Positions 1-12,100 of a stretch of 64,000 bases of DNA are shown here, piece after piece. The stretch comes from Neoscytalidium dimidiatum (lineage: Eukaryota > Ascomycota > Dothideomycetes > Botryosphaeriales > Botryosphaeriaceae), in the NCBI GenBank assembly GCA_037367355.1, contig CM074699.1, forward strand, positions 2,170,001-2,234,000. The letters are read 5' to 3'. Below the pieces are notes generated by a model. It was given only the letters and a program-made list of their open reading frames with translations. It was not told the origin of the DNA and did not search any database. How positions within the stretch are numbered: the first letter of the stretch is position 1; each line of letters opens with the position of its first letter. The position numbers were made by a program, and so were the translations under genes.

Positions 1-818
1 CACCCAACCGCCCAGATAACCTCCCTGTTCCTCGGCAGCTTCAGGCAGCTACTTTCTCGTGGAATTTCCCGAGGAAGTGGGAGCTGATAGCACTGCACGT
101 AGCACAGAGTCCAACTCAATCCCTCGAGACACTTCTTAAAAAGGACGAACGTCCGAGAGGGTCACCATCGCGAAGAGCGCGCTCAGCCATCATCCAGAAA
201 CATGGAGTTCGTATCTACCTGCTTCAACACCTCCCTTATCCAACTGTCGATCCTTCATACGTACGCATCGCGCATTTTCGCCCAATGTCAACAATCTTCC
301 CTCCCAATTCATCCAATGTCCAACAACAAGAGGAAAAAAAAATTATAAAGCCAAGTACCTCCAAAATGTGTTACGTAGCCGTCCTTAGCGTCATTTGGAT
401 GATTCAACGCCTGATACCCGCCTCAATAAATTCGGTCAACCCAATAGATAGAAACGAGAAAAGAAGATTATTACATCCAACCAACTGACCCCCCGCTTCG
501 CCCCAAGTTTGTGATATACTTCTGCTTCGTTTGCTTCGTTGCCCGGCCGTCACTGAGTTCGTATGCGCCTGCGCGGTTGCCAAGTGCTGCGTGAACATTC
601 GCTACTCCGTTCCAATATGGTAAACAGTGAACATGAAGAGATAAAAAAAAATAGTCCGTCCAATTGGGATAGACTAAGAAATGCACCATGCAAGCAACTA
701 GAGAATCGACAAATAATACCCACCGTAAAGTAAACTTAAAGAGATAGTGTAGTAAGTGAAAAGTTCCAATATCAATACAGTGAATGAGAAGCGGAAGCAT
801 GGGAAGGAATCAAACGTC
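1..818. other. Non-coding stretch, no gene seen
   Basis: Only short unrelated open frames occur here, with no splice-linked coding signal on either strand. It lies downstream of the stop codon of the minus-strand gene that ends at 819, so part of it is probably that gene's 3' untranslated region. Confidence 0.6.
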
Positions 819-3800
819 TCACACGGCCGTAGCGGGAACCTGGGGCGTATGTCTCACGTCTGAGCCATGCATCTGTGGAAAGTATGAGTTCGCACTCGGC
901 TTCGGCGCGTAGCTCTTCGGCGGCACGCGCGGCGCCTGCTCTTCCGCTTCCCCCTTCTCCTCAGTGACGGATTCGACACTGGTCTTCCCACTCTGCAGCG
1001 GGTTCTTCTTGTTCGCCGTGCTATAGTAGCGCTGAATGCTCGACCGTTTCTTGGACCGCGTGGCAGCCGAAGCGGCGGCGAAGGGATTGGGCGGAAGCTG
1101 CTTGTCCGGGCTTGAAATCTCCTGTGGAACAGGTGACCAAGCAGGCGAGATGGACGGCGAGACCGTAGCGGAGGAGACAGCGGATGAAGATTGCGAGCGC
1201 GAGTGAGAAGGAAGCTGGAGATGGTTCATCGCCTGTTGAGTTTGCGAGCGAACGTGGATTTTCATCCGTGGGGGTTGTTCATGATTCTGCTCTTGTGCAC
1301 GCGGGTGTTGCACACTCAGGCTACGGGGTAGTTGACGCTGTTCTTGACTCTGACTCTGACTGCGTAATCCTTCGCGACGCTCGCGCCACATTTTTGACGT
1401 CTGCTCCCAATCGCGGGTTTGGATGCGTAGGCTGGGTGGCAACTCGCGTTCCCTCCTCTCCTGCTCCCTTCTTGCGTCAGCAAGAGCAAGATCATCCTCT
1501 AGCTCGACGACCATCTTTTCCTCTGCAGTACGCGGTCGCAGGTCTTCTGTGTGCCTGCGGTGGATCATTCTCATTGACGGATCATGCTCATTCTCCTTGT
1601 CCTCTTCCTCAACGGGGATCTTCTCCTCCCTAATGTCGAAAGTCGCCGCCCTAGCCAGAGGTGGAGCGGTGGTCTGTGAGAATGACTTGATTAGCAGACC
1701 ACGGCGGTACGGCCTGTAAGTAGGCTTATTCGCAGTTCTCTCCGGTCCGGGTGGTAGCGGTTTGTCACGTTCGTTGAGGTCGGTGGTACTACTGTTGTTG
1801 CTGTCGTAACCATGCGAAGAGGCCGTAGGCGTCACACTCTGCGGGCGTGAGAAATTGCGAACCGAGGAGTTGGAGACCGAACGTTCCTGTCTCTGCTCCT
1901 GTTTCGCCTGATGCTGATGCCTTTGGTCTTGGTAACTGACGGGACGGGGACGATTGCGGACTTTGCTGATGTGGAGGGAATTCAATACCTGATTCTGTTC
2001 CCATTGCTGCTGATGCTGCACTTCCTCTGGCTCAATTTGACGGTGTTCCGGCTCCTTGGGAGAAGAAATACTGGCACAGTCCCGACTCCGTACGCGCGCG
2101 TACTCGGAAGCTGTCGCGGCGTCCATGTTCTGGGCTTTTTTGGTCGGGGGAATCATATTTGTGCTGAAATGATGTGGCTGAACTGCCGAAGAGGCCGACA
2201 CATGCGGCTTGACAGCCATGGAAGAGAGAGCGATATCGTATGGCGAACTACCTAACGACTGGGTAACAGTGCCGAAGTCGGAGATAGTTGGCATAGTAGA
2301 CTGACCATTCGACTCCTGCGGGGTGGGCTTTGGTGGAGGAGTCGGAGTGGCTTCCCTGCTACTCTTATCGGTTTCATCTTTCTGAGCTGAGGCATCCTTG
2401 GTCTTGCGGCGGAAGCTGAGCGCGTACTTGAGTGGAGAAGGAGAGCGTGTGCTCTTGGAAGTGCGCTTCTTCTTGCTGTTCTGCTGCGGTAGTGATGAGA
2501 TCGTATCTCTTGCCTCCTCCGCTGGTGCGGGCGACGGGAACCGGATAGAAACACCAGACTGATCCACAAGACTAGTCTGTGAGACGCATGTATGCTCCAA
2601 GTGGTCCATTCCTGGCGAGTCTTCAATTCTCTTCGAGAAGCCTGCAGAGAGCTCACTGGGTACGTCTGGGATGCTTCCGGTCTCGACAGCTTTGACATTC
2701 TGTACCGTGGGATTTGCCACTGTTGATTTCCGCTTCTGCAGTTTTTTCCTAGCAGGCTGCGACTCATTCTTCTCTGACGATTTCTGCTCAATCGCCGAAT
2801 CGTGACGCGTAGGCTTCGGCGGCTCAGAGTCCTGCTCTTCTGCGGGTTCGGGTGTCCCCGGAGTTGGTGAGGGAGTTGGTGAGGTCAATGCCCTCAGAGA
2901 CAGCCGCTTCCATGATTTCGAGCGCCTCAGAGACTTTCTCCATTCAGCCTTCGTCTCTGCTTTAGCCTCTACTTTCGCTTCCGCTGTCGCTTTCTGCTTA
3001 ACGTCTTCCTTGTCATCCTTAGCCTCCTCCTGCGGCGGAGGAGGCAGGGCGAGCATTCCTCTTATTGTGTACAGACTTTGCACGTCTGTAGTGTCAGCAC
3101 ATTCGTCCATGCTCCGACCGTGTTGTCTCGAAATGGGCGCGGACGACACGGCTTCGGTGGCTTCGTAGTCGTGGGTATCTTCCTTTTGCGTAGGACGGGC
3201 CGCAATGCGAGCTTGTTGGCTGTCCTGCAGCTTCGAGTGCCGCACTGCTTTGAGGCTAGCCCCTGATGAGTATCCCGAATCGGAATGAGAGGCCTGCGCA
3301 GGCCGCTGCAGCTTACCGTTCGCGAGACTTTTCTTGAAGCTCGTGCCCGGCGCTGCTTCGGACGGCTGCTCTACGGGGATCTTCTCGTCATACGACGACG
3401 TGACGGTAGCCGAAGTTCCATCAAGTATGCGCAGAGTTTCTGCCCTGTACATGTCCGTATCATGGTAGCAGTCATAGCCATCATCAACGACATCCTCTGG
3501 AGGTCGGGGAGACGGGGTGGCACGGCTGAAAGGACTTTCGCCATATGGTGAGCTTTGTAGTTCGGCAATATATTCCTCGGCGGAGAGCTTCGACAACTTC
3601 CTAGCAGGACGGCGACCGTTGTCGCTATCGTCGGCCACCTGGTCCAAAGGAGCATTAAGCATCAACTCGCTGGGCATCCGCGATCTTCGCATCTTCTTCG
3701 GGATTTCCGTGGACTGAGCATCGAGCTCAGCATATCCAGAAGACGGGCCGAAAGTCTGGAAGCGACGAGGGGGTGGGCGGGTGAAAGTCTCATCTTCTGT

Positions 3801-4850
3801 ATCATCATGGTCCTCCGTGCCGAAGATGAAGTACTCATCCTGGTGCATTTCGGGAAGAGAACCTCTCCGCTCAAGTTGGCGGGAGATAATGCTTGGTGCC
3901 GGGGACGGAGCTCCGTTGGTGATCATAAGTCTGCCGATCTTATTGCTTAAGGTGGCATAGTCCATGTCTCCAGGAGTTTGGGCACGGTGGTCTGCCTTGT
4001 TGTCCGTTGGAACATCCAATGAGGCAATCCTAGCCAGGGGAGAGGGACCCAGTTCCTCCATCTTCCAGAAGTGGGGCTCTTCTTCGACCGGAGAAGCTGA
4101 CCGTGCAACTGGTGCATCATCTTGCTTGCGGAGGACGTCAAGTGGATTGCGAGTGGCCAGTCCAGGCACGGCCATGGACCGGCGGCGGACCAACCTTGGG
4201 GGAGCCTGATTGTTTGTATCCACAGGGACAGGCTCATCCCTGGTAGGAAGAAGGGCCTTGTCTACAGTGGAGTCTCGCATTAGCACTTAACGGCAGGCGG
4301 AGTGAAGTCACCGCAGGGACGTACGCAAAGCCACAAGCTGCTCGGGGGTTGCCGTCTTCTTGAGCTCTTGCAGAATGTCAATGGCAGCCTCGATGTCAAT
4401 AGTGCGCTTGTCGGGCACCAGCGACGTTCTGGACGCCGCGAAGGCCGAGGAAGACTGCATGGTGGGAGTGCGTTGGGCGCCTGCTTCGGAGAGAATGGAA
4501 CCGGAACGCGAAAGAAGGGTCAAACGATCGTTGATATTTGCAGCCAAGTCTTCTAGGATCGAGTCGCCATGATCGCTGGGAGCGGTGGCCTCTCGGTGGA
4601 ACAGGGCTTCTTCCTCGTGGGGCCCAAACAGTTGCATGCGGATCTGTTGGCGGGCCTCCTGCTTGCTGCGGAAAGAGCCGCCGGAGGTCCACACAACGTC
4701 GTCGACGTCGAAGTTGGAGGTCTTGGAGGATTGGGACGAGCCGGACAGAGGGCCGATTTTGGGCGAGGGCGTGTGGTTATAGGTGCGGGGTTTTGTGAGC
4801 CGATGCGACTCCCGCTGAGTAGCGGACTCAGAAGAGTAGGCGTTGCCCAT
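819..4850 (-). CDS. Large disordered Ser/Pro/Arg-rich protein with N-myristoylation-type N-terminus
   Basis: Two exons, 4850-4325 and 4261-819, about 1322 aa. The 63-bp intron 4262-4324 starts GTACGT and ends CTGTAG, with GCTAAT as branch site. It joins two open frames so that QLVAL runs into HKALLPTRDEP. I chose the start at 4850 because it gives MGNAYSSES, which matches the N-myristoyl transferase pattern M-G-x-x-x-S; the frame stays open 42 codons further upstream, but that stretch looks like leader. A short helical segment (DIEAAIDILQELKK) near residues 150-170 is the only ordered-looking part. The remainder is low-complexity, rich in Ser, Pro, Arg, Gln and Lys, with many RRxS-type sites that could be phosphorylated. 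No enzyme domain is recognisable. Family knowledge suggests a membrane-tethered scaffold, but the function is unknown. Confidence 0.8.
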
Positions 4851-7800
4851 GGCGATGGCTGGGCGGCGGGAGTCGCTTGCTCGGGGGGGTGGCGGGTTGT
4901 GAGTGGCTGGCTGCAGGGGAGCTACTCGACGGTGAACTCTAACGCATATATCAGGCGAAGAACCGGTGCATGACACGCGCGCGCATGCAAGGCTGGCAGT
5001 CCCAAGACTAAGAAGAGCACGGAGTCAGTCCGAGGCAGCGTCGATCGGAAGTCGGGACTGGGTGCGTGCTGGCCCAGGAGCTCGAGCTCAAGCATTCGCC
5101 CTGTGCGGTAATCCGTACAATACGCAGAGCTGCTGCACGCGTGGGGCGCCCAGCTCACGGCGTGGCTTCCAGTGGGCTGGCGGGGGCGGGCTCAACGCAG
5201 TGACGCCGTCGACTGCGCTGCCATTGCGCCAGTTGCACAGAAAAGCTCCGGCGCGGAGCTGGGAGGAGAGAGGAAAGGGCGGAGGAGGAATCGAGCGGGC
5301 CGGGCGGGGAGCAGCGTGCTTTGGAGCATCTGCTGCAAAAGCCAACAGAGCAGAGCAGCAGCGCAGAGCTCGGTGCAGAGTGCAGAGCCGGTGCAGAGTG
5401 CAGAGCCGGTGCTGTAGCAGTGGGCCTCTAGCTCCCAGGCGCCCGTGTGTAAACAAGGCCGGCGCCGCCGCTAGGCCTTGTGCAGCCTAGACACCGCCCC
5501 GGACGCGCCCTCAAACTTGGAATCCACCCGCCGCCATCGCCTGCTCGCGAAGCTATCGTCGATCAAGCGTCTCCGTCCGCAGGCTTCACCCTTCATCTCG
5601 CCCACGCGCCACCTGCGCCATTGATCCAGACCTCGCATGTTGCATTCTCTCCGCTCCGGCAAAAGACACGCCGGGCAAGAACGCGTCATGCCGCTCCTCG
5701 CGTACCACCTGAAAACCAGGTCCATCCGCCCACACCATGCGTGCAGAAAGCGCAATCTTGGTCCCCCCGCTGCGCTGCCACACCCTGACTGGTGGCTGCT
5801 GTCCGGCGGGTGTTTCATGAGAGCCGGCACCGGGCCCAGTCGTCCGAGCAGCGCCCTGCAACCGACCTCGCCGCCAACATTACAGCAAAACCTAGCCATA
5901 CCGCTTCACCTTACATCTTACACTCCTTGATCCCCCCCCTGACGGCGTCTTGCTTCCGTCCGCTACAGGTGCGGAGTCTCTCAGCGGGCCGTCCGCTGCG
6001 CGTCTGCGACAAGCTCTCGCATCAACGCCGGGGATCGCGGACACTGATAGAGCGTGATGTCGCAATCACGGCGTGGCAGGGGCTCCCCAGCCGCCGCGTG
6101 CAACGGCTTTGGAGGCCGTTTCCTGGGCCAGCTGAACCACACAATCCGCCTGCAGCCTACACTCCGCGACTGTGGCTGTGACGGGGCTGGCCGGACTTGG
6201 TTCCTGTTCCTTTTGCTTGCCGCCACCTAGCCACACCTGGACCTAGCTAGCATGTGATCGAGCAACTCTTATTGCCACATGCTCTTTCCCGCAGGCCGCC
6301 CTCGAACATCCCGCTCGTCCTCAATGCCTTCTTGACGTCTTCATCCGCATTGTTTCAAAAATCCGCGCAAGTTAGAGGATTGCCGAAACATGCATGTCAA
6401 AATTATCGTTAGATGACATCAGCGGCAGCGCCAGCCCTTATCGCAAGCTCACTCGCAGCAGAAACAGCGCTGAGCTTTGTCTTAAAGGTCATCAAAACTC
6501 GCACGTCCTTACGCGTCTCTCCCGCAGTCCGCTCGCTCGCCGCTGTCCTTGTCAGCCTCAACCCCGCGTCCTACTGCATTAGGAACCATGGTTCGCCTCT
6601 CATAAGCACGACCTGGCAAATCAGATGTCCGCTGAAATTCCCGTTGCCCGGGAAAGAGTAGTGAAACTTGATCGTTAGCCACGTACCAACCATACCTTCA
6701 GCTCTTCTAGCTGCGTGATCTCGCCGCTTAGAATCAAGACTTGTTGCGCGTTGGTCGGCCGAAGGTCGGCACACATAAGAACAGGGTGTGACGAGAGTTA
6801 CCGCGCCGGACGCCGACCGATGCCCGAAAACTCCGTACAAAGATTTGTCGGTAGCTAGGAAACGGTAGTCAACATGTGTCTACGAATATTTTTTTCTTGA
6901 CCGGTAGTGAACGGGGATGCGGCTAACACGGCGAATGACGACATAATCGCGGTGGGCTTTAACGGCTAGTGCGTCTGAGATCTGCTGTTCCGAATTCCTA
7001 ACACGCGAGGCAAAAAGAAAGGAGAGGCCTGAGCGTCCGTATCCCCTCATCATCGTGAGATGATGCTGGAGCAAGGTATACTTCCAGAACGTTTCCAGCC
7101 GTTATCCGATGGCCCCGGAGCGGTCTATCTTATTCGGCGAAATCCGCCGAAAGGAAGCGCGAAACTCTGACCACTCTCCCGATGTGGCCTTGATCGATTG
7201 TCGACGTGGCCGAAGTGGGTGCGAAGACTGCTGACGAGCTGCTTGCCATTGGGGTGTTTAGCTTTGTGATTGGTCAAGCCAAGCGGGAAGTATGCGACGC
7301 ACTGACAGTTGCATGACAAGCAGTCGTGAAGGACGGTGTATCTTTTGTCAGCCCTTTAGTCCTCCAAATACAACCCGAGGGATTCAAGGCCCACGTTGCG
7401 ATATCCGCATGATATTGTGTGCGTAGTCGTATCGATGGTGGCGCAGCCACTAGCCTGTAGTATCGCATAGGCTTGGAAACATTGGCATACGGTTCTGTGG
7501 TCAACAGCTCTCCGTGTGAGGGACTTTGGGGCCCAAAAAGTGGCAAGAATGGGTAGGTGGCTGGCTCTGTTTGACCCTCTACCCTTCAGCACTACACGAT
7601 CGGTTGACCCAATTGGATCAGTGGGAAAGCGCTCAACCGGACTTTTCGCGAAATTACCTGGAAGGGTTTCTCAATTACCCGAGCCGACACTTGATTGCCT
7701 GTGGTTTATGTGGCGGTGATTCCCAAAGGCAGCAGCATGCCGCCTCCAGCTCACAATATCCGAGGGAAATGGACTTCTGTCTTCAATCGCCGACTGATCC

Positions 7801-9195
7801 TTGGCGTCTCGGTAAAGCGATATGACCAAAGTAATTTCACCCTAAACATCTACGTTTCTGCCGAAATTTGGCGTCCCTTCCGTAATATGTGCCTATACCA
7901 CGCACAGCTATACAGAGTCTTGAGCGCTCCTCATGCTTATCATTGACAGGAACGCACCGTGGGTACTTTCTTTCGGCCCTGATTTCCGGGCCCAATTTCG
8001 TCGGTTTAGCACCCTCGCATTGTTCAGCTCACGGCACAAGCGGCGATACCTCAGCCTTCGGTCTTCTTGGCTTCGCTCAGTAGCGTTCCGCCGTCCTGTT
8101 CCCAACCGATCAGTCTTTAGATCCGGGCCCTGCCGGATGAATTGTGGAGGTAATTTGTGGTTTTGTAGGTTGGTCAACAGCCTTTGGAAGGGCAACGCTA
8201 CGCGTGAAGCTTCATACATATAGGCATTATATACGCTATTAAGGAAAAACAGATGTTTGTTTCCCAAGGCAGAGGAGAAATTTCGGGCCGTCAGTGCGTG
8301 ACCCCAGTACAAATATGCATACAGACTACTGCTACTTCTCTATGCTATACAATGCTCGTACACAGCCAGCGGGTGTCGCGCTTGCATCTCCTCTTCATTT
8401 CCGATAGGAGTGCCGGTAACTACAAAACTGAAAAAAGGATAAGCAAGGATAAGAGACGTGTCGTGAAGCTGAAGGGCAAATGTCATGAGAAAGCTATGTA
8501 ATACAAGCGGATATGGTCAGTGTTGTTCCTGGGACATGCTGCGTAACTCCGGATATTTCTTGTCCTCCCTATTTTTCCCCTACTCCAGTCGATTTATCTC
8601 GCTACGGATAGCCTATGGTTGATTTGATTTGATATCCACGAGGTGAGATACTTCAAATGCAGGATCAGCTCATTCGCGCAGTTCCACAAGGCTAATGGGT
8701 GCAAGTAGTGGTGAGAGTGGTTAAGTGGTTGACGGTGCCGCCAAGACGCGCGGGTCGGCGCGTCGGCGCGTAATGAGCGCGCTGCTGCTTTTCCACTGCG
8801 TCGCTGTCGACTGCGACAAGCTCCCGTCAAACTTCCAACCTCTGCTGCTGCGCGACACAAGCCAGTACCTCCCCAATGTCGCGCAACTCTCGCACAGCCT
8901 TCAATGCAGCGTCAACCCCGGTCTCTCCAGCAGTCGCGCCTCGCTTTATGAATGCCTCACGACCAGCTTCTGTGCTCCTTGCCTCCGTCTGAATTACTGG
9001 CTCTGTGACCTCAACCTCCAGCAGTCAATCTCGCGACGCGCGAACAGCAAGCTTCTGACACACAGGCGTGAAATCGCACTACGCGTCACGACACAAGCAC
9101 TCCTCGAGCTGATTCTGCACAACCTCTACAATCTTCCGATCTAGGTCGACTCCGCAGCCTCGCCTGCCACGTCGCGAGCTCGTCGCCAACACACC
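4851..9195. other. 4.3 kb gene-free interval between divergent genes
   Basis: This is the longest stretch without a supportable gene. It starts GC-rich (about 4.9-6.3 kb) and then becomes mixed. Open frames of 60-140 codons occur on both strands, but none has a recognisable domain, consistent splice sites or a convincing start. A direct repeat of 18 bp in two copies lies at 5373-5408. The last 300 bp before 9196 are probably promoter and 5' untranslated region of the glycosylase gene. No transposon termini or transposase fragments are recognisable. Confidence 0.5.
5373..5408. repeat. 18-bp tandem repeat, two copies
   Basis: The unit gtgcagagtgcagagccg occurs twice head to tail and the first four bases start a third copy. 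It lies in the GC-rich non-coding region upstream of the 4850 start. Confidence 0.8.
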
Positions 9196-12100
9196 ATGGG
9201 GCGCCATGATAAAAATACCGACAAACCACGTATGAAAAAGCTTAGCAAGCTCGACACATCTTCCTCTGCGTCACAACCCCGCCGTCCCGCGTCTTACTCT
9301 TCTCTGTCCTTCACCTCCGATACGCAAGCACACATTGCACCTAATACACCTAGCAAGTCTACCTCTTTTGCGTCCAAATCTTCCGTGCGGCGGTCATCCT
9401 TCTCAGCCGATACGCCAATCGCGTCGAATCTCCCCCCAATTCTTCAAGCGTCGCTCTATAAGCCGAGTGTCAGACGATATGCACATGATTTGTTAAACAG
9501 CGGACAGCTGGATGACATAGCCCTCGTTCATGCTGTAAGGGCTTTTGCGGAAAGCAGGGGCTTGGTTGACAGTGTAGTTGAGGAGTGTGTGACAGAGGTA
9601 AAAGCTGAACTGGCAAAGAGACGGCCTCCGGAGATTACCGCTCCAGCGCCTACACTTAAGAGGAAACGCTCGTCGTCTATTTCTCGAGACCCCCGCAGCG
9701 CTACACCAATATCTCAGAATCATACTCAAAAATTTTCTCCTGGAGGCACTCCGCTCGCGAAACCATCCCTGGGATCAACCTTTCGCCAACAGAAGCGGCG
9801 GTGGGACCAGCACAAGGCCATTGTCGACGCACATAAACTGCCAATTGACAGTCATAGAGCCCATAGTCAGCCACGAGAGACTGAGCTGTCAACGCACTCT
9901 GATTCAGCCGGCCGCCTGAATAATGCCCTGTTTGAACGCCATGCTGGAAGTACCTCCGTGGCAATCCAGACTGAAGAGACTGCGGCTTCCGATGATTCAG
10001 CAGATAGATCAAGTGTGGAATCCGAGGAATCCGAGGAATCCGAGGAATCCGAGGAACAGACTAGCAAGAAACGAAAGCTCTCGCATGACAATGTGAACGG
10101 AGAAGAGCATAAGGCATTCGAGCTCGATTCTTCGCCTCCTCAGTCGCCTCAGTCTGAGCACTTCACATCAGACGACGATGAAGAGGAGAAAGCTGGTGTT
10201 CCTGACCACGCCCAGGATTCAGAAGCTCAATCTGAGTCGGATCCCGGATCGGAACAGGACTCAGAGGTGGAAGCAGAATCCACTCGGAATTTCAACCGAG
10301 CTGATCACATTCCGAATGTGGTATCCAAGCAGCCAGAGACACGATTACGCCGCACCCCTCAGCATTTTGAAGTTGGAACGAAAGCCCCTAGCTGGCAAGA
10401 AGGAGTCGCCATCTCTCAAAGGTTGATCCAAAGTCTTGCGCCCCAGCCGCAGGATACCTCATCCGTTCAGGTTCCTACCACCCAGCCTCAAGAAGACTCG
10501 AAGTCGGACTCTGGATCCAGTTCACGCTCCAGCTCCAGTTCTGATTCCGAGTCCGAGTCCGAGTCTGTTTCTGATGCGGGCTCAGTGTCAGACTCGGAGA
10601 AACCACAAAGTCAAAGGCCCGACGGTGATGCTCAACATACCGCTACTCTAGGCTCGAGCCTTGGCAGATTCTCCGACCCCGTTGCGCCTCAGCCCGAGGA
10701 ATCTTCTTCCACAACAAGTCCTAGCTCAGATACAGACTCAGCTCCTGATCCGGACTCGAGCTCAGAAGAGTCTTCAGATTCAGAGTCTATTTCAAAATCC
10801 GAGCCTCATGCTGCTTCAGAGCCAGCCGCTGACAAGTCTTCAAGTCCCATGTCTTCTTCCAAATCTGAGCGTAAGCCTCGCACCACTTTGAAATCGGCTT
10901 CAGAGACGTCAACAGGTTCCCCGTCTTCTTCCACTTTCAAGCACAAGCTGCCTACCAAATCGGTGCTGGCCTTAGACAGGTCTTCAAGTCCGGCACCATA
11001 TTCCAAATCAGAGCACCGTCCAGATGCGGAGTTGGCTTCAGAAAAGTCTTCAAGTCCAATGTCTATCATAAACTCTAAGCTCTTTGTAAATGCAGACTCA
11101 ACCTTGAAACAGTCTCTAAATCCTGCGAAACAGCAGTTGGAAAAGACAAGTCCCCCTTCAGACGCCAGGTCTAGTCCTGCTGTGAGTCCGCAAGTAAAGC
11201 TGGAAGAGGATCCAAGCCCAAAAGGGCCTGTTGGACATTTCGTGTGCGTCCGAATTGAAACGGCTCCCAAAAGCTTTGTGAGCAAGGGGCCTCTCTGCGA
11301 TTTGGTACAAACCAGAGATAGTGCTCCGCCTGAGGTAGAATCATCTTCGAGACGAACCCATGTTGCCACCCAAAACAAAGGCGGAACCCCTGAAGACGAG
11401 CAGATGCTGGGTGTCGAAGACGAATTGAAATCGGAGAACCATGAGTTTCTAGATGACGCCTCCTTGGACGAAAATGAGGCTCCCCGATCAGATTATCCTG
11501 TTTCTTTAGGTGATGACAACGGTAACGATGAGGACATGCCAGATGACGATGTATCAGAGCCAGATGAAGATGAGACTGAGAATGACGCTTCAGAGGAAGA
11601 TGAACCAGGCTCCCCGATCAGATTATCCTGTTTCTTTAGGTGATGACAACGGTAACGATGAGGACATGCCAGATGACGATGTATCAGAGCCAGATGAAGA
11701 TGAGACTGAGAATGACGCTTCAGAGGAAGATGAACCGCCCCCACGAAAGACGTACATTGTTTCTTTCGACAAGAATGAGGATGCTGATGAGAACACTGAT
11801 GAGGACGCCGATGAGGATGCCGATGAGGATGCCGATGAGGACGCCGATGAGGATGCCGCGGATGACATCCCAGAGGATGTCACAAAAGATCCATCGCGAA
11901 AACGTCGTGGGACCTCTGAAGATTATCCATGGATCTCTGACAGGAAAATCGGACGAGAAGCATCGGAGAGGTCAACCATTTCAAGTGCTCGCAAGAATAT
12001 ATCAGCGAAAGTCGATCAGGCCGAATCTCCGAAAAATGGTACCCGACCAGCTGCTACATCTGCTCTACATCTCCCTTCCACTCCACCGATAGCCGAAGTA

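Noticed and set aside
8725..9144. 139-codon plus-strand frame just before the glycosylase gene
   Set aside because: It ends 50 bp before the real start, has no domain, and most likely lies in the 5' leader.
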